Source of the DNA: Ruminococcus sp.
Lineage (GTDB): Bacteria; Bacillota; Clostridia; Oscillospirales; Ruminococcaceae
Assembly (NCBI GenBank): GCA_017620025.1
Contig: JAFZRF010000037.1
Location: 1 to 40,108, forward strand
Length of the DNA: 40,108 nucleotides
Reading direction: 5' to 3'
Below, in pieces: positions 13,663 to 21,602 of this stretch (its first letter is position 1; every line of letters begins with the position of its first letter). A model generated the notes under the pieces. The model was not told where the DNA came from. It searched no databases and saw nothing but the letters and a program-made list of their open reading frames with translations. A program made the position numbers and the translations under genes.

Positions 13663-15789
13663 ATGAAAAAACTTGTCTCACTCGCAATGTCCGCAATCAT
13701 GCCGCTAACAATGGTACTTGCACCTCAGATGGAGGCTGTAGCCGTAGCAGAGAATATCCCTGTTTCGGTACAGAAGCACTTTGAGGAAATGAGCGAGCTC
13801 CGTAAGGAAGCGATCACCGATTATGAAAAATACGCAAACACAAAGGTAGTATACGAAGAAGAAAAACCAGTATACCATATGCTGCTCATCGAAGGCAGAA
13901 ACCTTGTAAGCAGAACCGGAAAGGAATTCAAATCAACCGAAGAGGATGATATGATATTCAGCAAGGTTCCTGAGCAGTTTGAGAATCTTTTCGAGTATCT
14001 CACAGATCACAATGTTGATATGGTAGTAGACACTCTCATTATCGACGATGCCATTACCCTGTCAAGTGACTATCCCCTTTTCGAAGACGTTACCTTTATC
14101 ATGGACAAATATGTTCCCTACGGCAAGTATGACAGCGTTCTCACACTGATCCCCGAGCATGAGGATTCAGGTTGTCCATGCACCTCACTCGGAACCGGCG
14201 CTCCCTTCTCCGGCTGCGGATACGGATGGTCTCCCATTTCTATACTTGACCATGAATCATATCATCCCGGCGTACATGAGGATGAAAACTGGCACTACTA
14301 TACTGTAGATCTTATTCTCCATGAATGGATGCATCAGCTTGAAGTGTTCAGAAGTATTCCCGTAGGAGACGGAAATATCATCATGCCTTCAGCAGATATC
14401 GCCGGACTCGGAAGCAATGTTGTACTCAGCGAGGACGGAACAAAGTTCAGCAACGGTGTTTACGAATGGGATAATATATGGCCTGAAGACACTGTACTCG
14501 GTCACAGCAAGGAATATTATGTAGGATTGGATATCCAGTCCATCTCCTATTCACGCGCATTCCTCAACGGAGCATTATACAAGCTCGATGAAAAGCGCAA
14601 TGTCGGAATGTTCCCTGCATTCTGGAAGTTCTACAACGGAAAATTCATGCTCGGCGAATTCTACGGCTACAACGATGAAGGATTCAAGTCGATGGACAAA
14701 GAGAGCTATAAGATATCCTATACAGACGAACCTGAATACAAAAACAAGGAATATGCATGGAGACTGTCCTACAACCTCGGAGGCGATAATATCGAGGTAA
14801 CCAACGCCGGTTTACCCTTTGGTGTATACTCCTCATGGCTGTCTTACCACATCAATGATCTGTTTACAAAGATAAGCTTCAAATGCGACGGCGATTACTA
14901 CATCATGAATACAGCCAATCAGCAGTATCTCACGCCCAGTGAGTATTCAGCTGACTCAACCATTATCCCTCTGACATTCTCTGATTTCAAGGATGATGAT
15001 TCTATCAAGTGGACGATCACCTATGCAGGCGACAATTTTGTTAAGATCTCTCCGAAATCCGATCCCAGTTTAGTATTTGATATCACAAACAACTATGATA
15101 TTGATAACAATACTGTTGGTATCTGGCATGAAACCGGATATCCTACAGCTCAGACATTCCAGCTCAGACTCAATCTCGATGATACATATTCTATCTTCCC
15201 GCTTCTCTCAGTAGAACGCAGTCTTACTGCCAAAGACGGAAAGGTCGTAATCAATCCCGATACCCAGAGCACTGAGCAGAAGTGGATGATAGCCAAGGCT
15301 GACGGCCAGCCGATACCGGTAGAGCCCATTGTTACAACAACTGAGCCTGTAACAACAACCAAGCCCGTTCCCACAACAACAGAGGCTGCTCCTACTACAA
15401 CCAAGTCTGTTCCTACTACAACAAAGCCCGTACCAACTACAACCAAGGCTGTTCCTACTACAACCAAGGCCGTTCCTACTACAACCAAGGCTGTTCCTAC
15501 TACAACCAAGGCAGTACCCACCACAACAAAGCCCGTTGTAACTACTGAGGCTGTAGTTCCTACTACTACAACACCTACGACTGCTGTAACGATGAAGCTT
15601 CGCGGAGACGCTAATCTCGATGACAAAGTAAATGTTGCAGATGCTGTAGCTGTTCTTCAGTATGTTGCCAACCAGTCAAAGTATCCCATCGATGAACAGG
15701 GAAAAGCCAACGCTGATATCGACGGTTCTGTCGGCATCACAGGCAGCGATGCTATTGTTATCCAGAAGATAGACGCCGGCATTGCGTAA
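13663..15789 (+). CDS. Secreted zinc metalloprotease-like protein with dockerin
   Basis: A 708-residue protein behind TTAGGAGG. Signal peptide at 1-30 (ending EAVAVAEN). The N-terminal domain carries HEWMH at 220-224, the HExxH zinc site of gluzincin/metzincin-type proteases, preceded by a Cys/Gly-rich turn (CPCTSLGTGAPFSGCGYG). Residues about 400-545 look like a beta-trefoil, ricin-type carbohydrate-binding module (DGDYYIMNTANQQYL, then FVKISPKSDPSLVFD). A Pro/Thr linker of VPTTTKA heptads spans about 560-640. A type I dockerin with two Ca loops fills 646-708 (GDANLDDKVNVADAVAVLQ, then ADIDGSVGITGSDAIVIQK). The dockerin would place it in a cellulosome. Proteases are a minority of dockerin partners. 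Confidence 0.82.
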   Translation: MKKLVSLAMSAIMPLTMVLAPQMEAVAVAENIPVSVQKHFEEMSELRKEAITDYEKYANTKVVYEEEKPVYHMLLIEGRNLVSRTGKEFKSTEEDDMIFSKVPEQFENLFEYLTDHNVDMVVDTLIIDDAITLSSDYPLFEDVTFIMDKYVPYGKYDSVLTLIPEHEDSGCPCTSLGTGAPFSGCGYGWSPISILDHESYHPGVHEDENWHYYTVDLILHEWMHQLEVFRSIPVGDGNIIMPSADIAGLGSNVVLSEDGTKFSNGVYEWDNIWPEDTVLGHSKEYYVGLDIQSISYSRAFLNGALYKLDEKRNVGMFPAFWKFYNGKFMLGEFYGYNDEGFKSMDKESYKISYTDEPEYKNKEYAWRLSYNLGGDNIEVTNAGLPFGVYSSWLSYHINDLFTKISFKCDGDYYIMNTANQQYLTPSEYSADSTIIPLTFSDFKDDDSIKWTITYAGDNFVKISPKSDPSLVFDITNNYDIDNNTVGIWHETGYPTAQTFQLRLNLDDTYSIFPLLSVERSLTAKDGKVVINPDTQSTEQKWMIAKADGQPIPVEPIVTTTEPVTTTKPVPTTTEAAPTTTKSVPTTTKPVPTTTKAVPTTTKAVPTTTKAVPTTTKAVPTTTKPVVTTEAVVPTTTTPTTAVTMKLRGDANLDDKVNVADAVAVLQYVANQSKYPIDEQGKANADIDGSVGITGSDAIVIQKIDAGIA
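15363..15549 (+). repeat. 21-bp tandem repeats encoding VPTTTKA linker
   Basis: About nine units of a 21-base repeat (consensus encoding VPTTTKA) in frame within the dockerin metalloprotease. Four central units are almost identical at the DNA level, so the linker length should vary by slippage or recombination. Confidence 0.85.
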
Positions 15790-15836
15790 GCCAGAGCATC
15801 AGCAGATAGTTTTCAACTGCTGCATATCATAAATAC

Positions 15837-15872
15837 AAGCCGTCCATGCAGATCTGTATGTACGGCTTTTTA
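15837..15872 (+). terminator. Terminator of the dockerin metalloprotease gene
   Basis: AAGCCGT at 15837-15843 pairs with ACGGCTT, and inner bases CATGCAG/CTGTATG extend the stem to about 15 bp; a T-run follows. Confidence 0.8.
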
Positions 15873-15932
15873 CTTACCCACAGCCGGGAACTGTCTATAA
15901 TACAGTCTTTTCTCTTTGTCTATGACGTCCAC

Positions 15933-15961
15933 TTGAAAAACAGTATTCTATGTGATATAAT
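15933..15961 (+). promoter_or_regulatory. Promoter of the two-component system
   Basis: TTGAAA (15933-15938), a 17-bp spacer and TGATATAAT (extended -10 ending 15961), about 115 bases before the response-regulator start. Confidence 0.65.
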
Positions 15962-16075
15962 AAATGCGTATCACTTATTATTTCAAGGCCATTTCTGATT
16001 CTCAGTTCAGAACTAATCATAACACAGCACCTTTACGATATAATGATACTACCACAAAAGAAAGCGGTGATAACC

Positions 16076-16777
16076 ATGCACACAAGTGTACTTATCATAG
16101 ATGACGAGCCGGAGCTTGCGGAATATACTGCAAAATACTTCACAGTATCCGGAATACCGGCTGAATATGTCCTGAATGCGGCTGATGCTCAGGCATTTCT
16201 TAAGGAGAATACCTGCTCACTGATACTGCTTGACATCAACCTCGGGACCGATTCCGGCTTTGATCTTTGCAGGGAGATACGCAGCACAATCAACGTGCCT
16301 ATCTTCTTTATCAGTGCAAGATCATCGGAGGATGATATGCTGCTTGCGCTCGGTATCGGCGGCGATGATTACATCTGCAAGCCGTATTCTTTAGGCGTAC
16401 TGCTTGCCAAGGTCAAAGCGGCACTGAAACGTTATGAGGAGAGTTCCGGAAAGAATAAGTCCTCCGATGATAACAGTCTCGTTGAACTCGGAAGTGTCCG
16501 GCTCGATATGAAAAAAGCCTGCATCATCAGAGACGGAAAGAGCATCCCTCTCAAAGCCATGGAGTACAAGCTCCTTGTGTATCTGCTTAAAAACAAAAAT
16601 CGTGTGATACCTAAGGATGAATTCTTTGAAAAGATATGGGAAACAGATTTTGTCAGCGATACTACGCTGAATGTACATATCAGGCATCTGAGAGAGAAGA
16701 TAGAGGATGATCCGAGTCATCCGGAGCTTATCAAGACCGTATGGGGCACAGGCTTTATGCTGGAGGACGGAGAGTGA
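16076..16777 (+). CDS. OmpR-family response regulator
   Basis: A 233-residue regulator. I place the start at ATG 16076 (MHTSVLIIDDEPELAEY) with GCGGTGAT upstream; the in-frame ATG at 16043 adds 11 residues without a ribosome site. Receiver domain 1-115: acidic pocket Asp9/Asp10, phospho-acceptor Asp53 (LLDINLG), Lys102 in CKPYS. Winged helix at about 135-230 (MEYKLLVYLLKNKNRVIPKDEF, recognition helix around TLNVHIRHLREKI). Its stop overlaps the kinase start. The likely target is the ABC transporter downstream, preceded by an 11-bp direct repeat at 18064-18083. Confidence 0.92.
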   Translation: MHTSVLIIDDEPELAEYTAKYFTVSGIPAEYVLNAADAQAFLKENTCSLILLDINLGTDSGFDLCREIRSTINVPIFFISARSSEDDMLLALGIGGDDYICKPYSLGVLLAKVKAALKRYEESSGKNKSSDDNSLVELGSVRLDMKKACIIRDGKSIPLKAMEYKLLVYLLKNKNRVIPKDEFFEKIWETDFVSDTTLNVHIRHLREKIEDDPSHPELIKTVWGTGFMLEDGE

Positions 16778-18048
16778 AAACCAGAGCAGTTATAGTTTAT
16801 TCTGTCTTTTTCATGCTCCTCAGCGCTCTGCTTTGTCTTAATATGCTCAACTGCGGGAACAAGAGCACTCCCCCGCAGTATACGACCGAGATAAACCGGC
16901 TGCTGATCGGTCTCAGCGATGACTGGGAAAGCATCTGTGCCGGAAACGGTGTGAACGGACACAATGAAGATTTCGATTATGCCGTAACAGACGCTAAAGG
17001 AAAGCTTCTGTTTTCCACAAGGGAAGATATGTCCCTGACCGTATCAGCCGCTACGGGCAGGTTTGACATTATCAGGGATATCGAAAGGGACGGAGAAGTT
17101 TTAGGAAGACTGATAGTCCGCAACCCTTATGAGGAAATAAGAAGGGCTGCCGACCGGAGAACTGCTGGCCTGACCGGCGGTATAACGCTGATCATGCTTG
17201 CCGTGTCTATAGGATACTATATATGGCTGAGGAAGCGTATCATTGAGCCTTTCGGCAAGCTTGAAGGCTTTGCGGAGAAGGTGGCAGCAGGCGATCTTGA
17301 AACACCGCTCGATATGGACAAAGGCAACATCTTCGGCGCATTCACAGAGAGCTTCGATATCATGCGTGAGGAGCTCAGGGCGTCAAGGCTTCGTGAAGAG
17401 GCTGCTGTCAAGAGCCGCAAGGAAATGATCGCCGAGCTTTCACACGACGTGAGAACCCCGGTTGCTTCAATCAAGGCAATGAGTGAATTCCTTGAGCTGA
17501 CTGCCGATAATGATGCACAGAAGGAAACGCTTTCCGCTATCAACAGCAAGGCAGACCAGATAGACAAACTCGTTTCAAATCTCTTCCATGCGACTCTCGA
17601 AGAGCTTGAACAGCTTGAAGTAAGGCCGGAAGAACTGCCTTCCTCCGAGCTTGTACAGATAGTCACAGAGAGCGATCATCTGAAAAAGGTGACCGTCTGC
17701 GAAATAGATGACTGCGTAATAAATGCTGACAGGCTCAGGCTCACACAGGTCGTCGGGAACATCATCTCGAATTCATACAAATACGCTGATACCGATATAA
17801 CCGTCAGCAGCTTCTTTGAGAATGACTGCCTGATCGTCGAGTTTTCTGACAAGGGCGGCGGAGTTCCCGATGATGAGATAGAGGTCATTACCGAGAAGTT
17901 CAGAAGAGGCTCAAATGCAGAGGGCAAGGACGGCTCCGGCATCGGTCTTTACATATCGGCATATCTGATGTCAAAGATGGACGGGGAGCTTGTCTGCCGG
18001 AACAACGGCGAGGGCTTTACCGTCGGACTGCGGTTCAGACTTGCCTGA
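16774..18048 (+). CDS. Sensor histidine kinase
   Basis: A 424-residue kinase starting at GTG 16774, which overlaps the regulator stop by 4 bases; GGAGG lies 8 bases upstream. TM1 at about 5-25, an outer domain of about 105 residues, TM2 at about 133-153, HAMP at 154-206, phospho-acceptor His224 in ELSHDVRTPVASI, and an ATPase domain with N-box NIISNSYKYA, G1 DKGGGVPDDE and G2 GSGIGLYIS. The outer domain is larger than in BceS-type intramembrane sensors, so this resembles VanS-like kinases with a real extracellular sensor. Paired with the regulator and probably controlling the adjacent ABC transporter. Confidence 0.92.
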   Translation: MKTRAVIVYSVFFMLLSALLCLNMLNCGNKSTPPQYTTEINRLLIGLSDDWESICAGNGVNGHNEDFDYAVTDAKGKLLFSTREDMSLTVSAATGRFDIIRDIERDGEVLGRLIVRNPYEEIRRAADRRTAGLTGGITLIMLAVSIGYYIWLRKRIIEPFGKLEGFAEKVAAGDLETPLDMDKGNIFGAFTESFDIMREELRASRLREEAAVKSRKEMIAELSHDVRTPVASIKAMSEFLELTADNDAQKETLSAINSKADQIDKLVSNLFHATLEELEQLEVRPEELPSSELVQIVTESDHLKKVTVCEIDDCVINADRLRLTQVVGNIISNSYKYADTDITVSSFFENDCLIVEFSDKGGGVPDDEIEVITEKFRRGSNAEGKDGSGIGLYISAYLMSKMDGELVCRNNGEGFTVGLRFRLA

Positions 18049-18063
18049 TGTTTAACCGGGAGA

Positions 18064-18083
18064 TAAAGAACATTTAAAGAACA
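18064..18083 (+). promoter_or_regulatory. Direct-repeat operator for the ABC promoter
   Basis: TAAAGAACA occurs at 18064-18072 and 18075-18083, exactly 11 bp apart, the arrangement bound by OmpR/PhoB/PhoP-type dimers. It ends 4 bases before the -35 position of a promoter that has an extended -10 but no good -35, as expected for an activated promoter. The adjacent regulator is the natural candidate. Confidence 0.6.
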
Positions 18084-18107
18084 GACAAAGATTTCCCGGA
18101 ACGTATA

Positions 18108-18116
18108 TGATATAAT
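18108..18116 (+). promoter_or_regulatory. Extended -10 promoter of the ABC transporter
   Basis: TGATATAAT ends at 18116. The start site would be near 18123, inside the left arm of the terminator hairpin at 18119-18143. No -35 consensus is present. Confidence 0.6.
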
Positions 18117-18118
18117 GA

Positions 18119-18149
18119 GGTCATACAGAAAAGCTGTATGACCTTTTTT
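18119..18149 (+). terminator. Terminator overlapping the ABC transporter start site
   Basis: GGTCATACAG (18119-18128) and CTGTATGACC (18134-18143) form a perfect 10-bp stem with loop AAAAG and six T. It ends the regulator/kinase transcript. RNA started from the -10 box at 18111 would lack the 5' part of the left arm and should read through. Confidence 0.85.
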
Positions 18150-18169
18150 ACATCATAAGGAGCATTGCT

Positions 18170-18934
18170 ATGGACGAAAAAGAAGTAATCATAAAAACTG
18201 AGAAGCTTTCAAAGAGCTTTTCTGTCGGCGGAAAGCAGCAGCATATAATCAAGAACCTTGATCTTGAGATCTACAAAGGCGATTTCACGGTAATCATGGG
18301 CTCGTCGGGTGCCGGCAAATCGACTCTGCTCTATACCCTTTCCGGCATGGACAAGCCCTCGCTCGGAAAGATAACATACTGCGGCAAGGATATCACTAAG
18401 ATGAACGACGACTGTCTTGCAGTATTCAGAAGAAAACACTGCGGCTTCGTATTTCAGCAGATACACCTTGTTGACAGCATGAGCATAATGGACAACGCCG
18501 TGAGCACCGGTATGCTGACCGGACAGAAGCAGAAAGCCCTGAAGGAAAAGGCTCTGGCCATGTTTGAGCGTGTCGGTATAAGCGAGGAGCTGACAACAAA
18601 GTTCCCTGCACAGCTCTCCGGCGGTGAGGCGCAGCGCTGCGCCATGGTAAGAGCTCTTATCAACGATCCGGATATTGTCTTTGCGGATGAGCCTACGGGA
18701 GCGCTCAACAGCGCAGGCGTAAGGGCTGTCCTTGATGTGCTGACGGATATAAACAACTCCGGGCAGTCGGTCGTAATGGTAACTCATGACATAAAATGCG
18801 CCCGGAGAGGTAACCGCATTATTTATCTGCAGGACGGCGGTATCATGGGCGAATGCTCTCCCGGTAAATACGTCAGCGGCAACAAGGAAAGATCCGAGAG
18901 GATAAGAGGATTTCTGGAGGGTATGGGATGGTAA
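18170..18934 (+). CDS. ABC transporter ATP-binding protein, MacB/LolD type
   Basis: A 254-residue ATPase behind AAGGAG. Walker A GSSGAGKS (44-51), Q-loop Gln96, signature LSGGEAQR (149-156), Walker B DIVFADEP (168-175) and H-loop VMVTHD. The LSGGEAQR and DEPTGALN wording is typical of ATPases paired with FtsX/MacB-type permeases (LolD, MacB, BceA). It overlaps the permease by 7 bases. Together with the two-component system this suggests removal of, or resistance to, a membrane-active compound or peptide; the substrate is not visible. Confidence 0.92.
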   Translation: MDEKEVIIKTEKLSKSFSVGGKQQHIIKNLDLEIYKGDFTVIMGSSGAGKSTLLYTLSGMDKPSLGKITYCGKDITKMNDDCLAVFRRKHCGFVFQQIHLVDSMSIMDNAVSTGMLTGQKQKALKEKALAMFERVGISEELTTKFPAQLSGGEAQRCAMVRALINDPDIVFADEPTGALNSAGVRAVLDVLTDINNSGQSVVMVTHDIKCARRGNRIIYLQDGGIMGECSPGKYVSGNKERSERIRGFLEGMGW

Positions 18935-21282
18935 AGCTTCTGAAAGCAAATCTGCGGAAGGACAAAGCAATGCTGTTCATATTCATGCTGATAGTCATCC
19001 TCTCGACTTTCAGGATACACTCCGCACTTCTCGCATCGGACTACAGGCAGATCTATCAGAGAAAGGCCGACAGAACGAATATAGCCGATTATGTCATATT
19101 CACCGTTTCAGAACGAGAGGCTCTTGACGGTGTATTTGACGGCTTTGATTTTATTACTGATTACAGGCCGTCAGATGTCATACTTCTTTCATCATTCAGC
19201 TACATAACAAGCAAAGACCCGGATGAGAAGATCGCTTCATCATGGATAATACAGAACGCCGCAGAAGACAACGGATTCTCAGATCTCAAATTCATCGAAA
19301 GGGACGACAGTGTCTCCGGTCACAGAATATACCTCAATCTGCACACTGCCTACAGCAATAACCTGTGTACAGGAGACACCGTAACGATAGATACGAGGCT
19401 TGGGAAATATGAATTCACAGTAGCCGGCATATATGAACACCTCTACATGGGACATACCTATACATACAAGTCAGCTATGATAGATCCTGATATATTCGGT
19501 GAAATGACAAGTGAAAGAGAACGGCTCTCCGAAGAGGCGGCTGACCTCTCATGGCGGACGATGTATGATATACATATCAGGGAGGGCTATGATCCCGAGC
19601 AGTGCCTGATGGATACAAAGGAAACGCTTTCAGGTGAATACAATGAATTCTGTGAAGGCATCACAGCAAAAGAGATGGCGGACGGCTATCCTTCCATAGT
19701 CAATATCATCGCAGCCTTCATGGGAACTTATGCAGTTCTCGCCATGGTGATATGCCTTGTCATTATCGTATTTACAGTCAATAACAATATCAGCCGTGAT
19801 GTGAGAACGATCGGCGCTCTCAAAGCTGTCGGCCATACCGTCGGGCAGATAAGGGCTGCCATGACGGTCGAATATCTTCTGCTCGGGCTGACAGGTACTC
19901 TTATTGGCATCGTGTTATCATATACGCTGAATCCCGTCATAGACTATCTGACTATCAGGATAGTGACCGGTATAACATGGGAAAAAAGATTCTACCCTGC
20001 TGTATCATTCGGGCTGCTTCTGGCTGTGATTGCTGCCATTGTCTTAACTGCCTTCCTTTCTACGATAAGGATACGCAGTCTGCACCCCTCGACAGCTCTG
20101 CGCTTCGGATTTCAGTCGAACAGCTTCAAAAAGAATCATCTCCCCCTGAGTGAGACCAGGGGAGAACTGAATTATCTGCTTGCTCTGAAGAACACTCTCC
20201 AGAACAAGGCACAGAACGTCATCATTTTCTTTATAGTTCTCTGCGTGTCTTTCGTCACCATGTTCTCAGGGATACTCTACTACAATACAAAGGCAGATAT
20301 ATCCGTCTTTCAGCGCATGATAGACGGAGATGTAGCAGATGCCTATTTCTATGTCAGTGATACTTCCTCGGAAGGAGTCGAAAAGACAATTGAAAAGCTG
20401 AAAAATGTGGACGGCGTCTCCCAGGCTTACGGTTTATCCTATACATTCTGCTACATAGGCGATAAGGAGACAAATCTCGTCTATACGACCGATCCCTCCT
20501 GTCTCAACTGCGGACTGTATGACGGAGTGATGCTGGAGGAAGAGAATGAAGCTGTTCTCGGCATCACTCTTGCAGAGGATATAGGTGCCGGTGTCGGAGA
20601 TGAGGTGGAGGTCACTTTCGGCAATAACAGTATAAGACTGCTTGTGACCGGACTGCAGCAGTCCGCTCTCAATAACCGCATCTATGTAGACCAGAAAGCA
20701 GCAGAAAAGCTTGGTGTGATTCTGAACTACGAAAACATCCGTGTAAGAGTCAGGGATGCAGATGATAAAAGGGTAGATGAAGTGCTGAAGGCCGGAAAAG
20801 AGCTTTGCGGCAGCATTATAACCGATACCGAAAACATTTACCGTTTCCAGCACAGCAACGAGAACACACCTTTCTTTGCGGTCAGCTTCGTGGTAATGAT
20901 ACTTATAGCGCTGAATATCCTGATAGTGTTCCTTGTTATCTGGCTGCTGCTCAGGACTGTATTCGTAAAGCGTGAGAAGGAATTCGGCATAAAAAAAGCC
21001 GTAGGCTTTACAAGCACACAGCTGAGATATCAGCTCTCGCTCTCGCTCCTGCCGCCTACACTGCTCGGAGCGGTATCGGGTGCAGTAGCGGGGTACTTCC
21101 TTACAAATCCGCTGTTTGCACTTGTACTCAGCAGCTACGGTATCAGGAGATCCGACCTGATACTGAAACCGGAGCTTATAGCAATACCCATCGTGTCGGT
21201 CACGGCAATTGTATTCCTGTTCAGCTTCGTGATGTCGGGCAGGATGAAGAGACTCTCAGCATATAAGCTTATACAGGAGTGA
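18928..21282 (+). CDS. FtsX/MacB-type ABC transporter permease
   Basis: A 784-residue permease. TM1 at about 13-30 is followed by an outer domain to about 255, then TM helices near 262-285, 310-335 and 355-380. A second unit repeats the layout: TM near 432-452, outer domain, and three helices near 660-680, 705-735 and 755-775. Each four-helix unit is an FtsX domain (RDVRTIGALKAVGHT in the first, EKEFGIKKAVGFTSTQ in the second). Two FtsX units in one chain match large LolCE/YtrF-like permeases better than BceB. These permeases usually act mechanically on extracytoplasmic substrates rather than transporting through a pore. Confidence 0.88.
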   Translation: MVKLLKANLRKDKAMLFIFMLIVILSTFRIHSALLASDYRQIYQRKADRTNIADYVIFTVSEREALDGVFDGFDFITDYRPSDVILLSSFSYITSKDPDEKIASSWIIQNAAEDNGFSDLKFIERDDSVSGHRIYLNLHTAYSNNLCTGDTVTIDTRLGKYEFTVAGIYEHLYMGHTYTYKSAMIDPDIFGEMTSERERLSEEAADLSWRTMYDIHIREGYDPEQCLMDTKETLSGEYNEFCEGITAKEMADGYPSIVNIIAAFMGTYAVLAMVICLVIIVFTVNNNISRDVRTIGALKAVGHTVGQIRAAMTVEYLLLGLTGTLIGIVLSYTLNPVIDYLTIRIVTGITWEKRFYPAVSFGLLLAVIAAIVLTAFLSTIRIRSLHPSTALRFGFQSNSFKKNHLPLSETRGELNYLLALKNTLQNKAQNVIIFFIVLCVSFVTMFSGILYYNTKADISVFQRMIDGDVADAYFYVSDTSSEGVEKTIEKLKNVDGVSQAYGLSYTFCYIGDKETNLVYTTDPSCLNCGLYDGVMLEEENEAVLGITLAEDIGAGVGDEVEVTFGNNSIRLLVTGLQQSALNNRIYVDQKAAEKLGVILNYENIRVRVRDADDKRVDEVLKAGKELCGSIITDTENIYRFQHSNENTPFFAVSFVVMILIALNILIVFLVIWLLLRTVFVKREKEFGIKKAVGFTSTQLRYQLSLSLLPPTLLGAVSGAVAGYFLTNPLFALVLSSYGIRRSDLILKPELIAIPIVSVTAIVFLFSFVMSGRMKRLSAYKLIQE

Positions 21283-21291
21283 TAACAAATC

Positions 21292-21310
21292 GGGCGCACA
21301 ATGTGCGCCC
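21292..21310. repeat. Short inverted repeat after the permease gene
   Basis: GGGCGCAC-AAT-GTGCGCCC, 8-bp perfect stem 9 bases after the stop, without a T-run. It may protect the 3' end of the ABC transcript; the stronger terminator follows at 21379. Confidence 0.5.
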
Positions 21311-21378
21311 GTACCTCTCCCGTTTCACCTGACAGATGCTGCCCGGTCATGGTAACAATTACAAGGAAAAGACTATAT

Positions 21379-21420
21379 AAGCCGTGCGGAGTTTTCACCT
21401 GAATCTCTCCGCACGGCTTT
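21379..21420. terminator. Terminator of the two-component/ABC region
   Basis: AAGCCGTGCGGAG (21379-21391) and CTCCGCACGGCTT (21407-21419), 13-bp perfect stem, 15-base loop, short T-run. Confidence 0.8.
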
Positions 21421-21455
21421 CTGATATTACACGTATATCATGGTATGCAAAACAA

Positions 21456-21484
21456 TTGACATTTACCGTGAAAACGGCTATAAT
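21456..21484 (+). promoter_or_regulatory. Promoter of the thioredoxin-like/LRR/dockerin gene
   Basis: TTGACA (21456-21461), 17-bp spacer, TATAAT (21479-21484): perfect consensus, about 115 bases before the start codon. Confidence 0.8.
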
Positions 21485-21602
21485 ATCTATAAAGTCCGTA
21501 CTGACGCATTCATTGCATCTTCACTGTTTAAATCCTTATCAGCTAATCATTGACAAGTGCGGACAAAGAACGGATAATACCATAACTGAAAGGGTGATCG
21601 AC

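Noticed and set aside
18209-18970. 253-residue minus-strand reading frame opposite the ABC ATPase
   Set aside because: The plus strand encodes a complete ATPase with all motifs; the antisense frame is a codon-bias shadow.
18170-21282. Calling the ABC transporter and two-component system BceAB/BceRS
   Set aside because: The kinase has an outer domain of about 105 residues, unlike BceS, and the permease has two four-helix FtsX units, unlike BceB. Only the general MacB/FtsX class is supported.
21384-21602. N-terminal extension of the thioredoxin-like/LRR/dockerin protein
   Set aside because: The extension would translate through a terminator and a perfect promoter, and the signal peptide begins at TTG 21603 with its own ribosome site.
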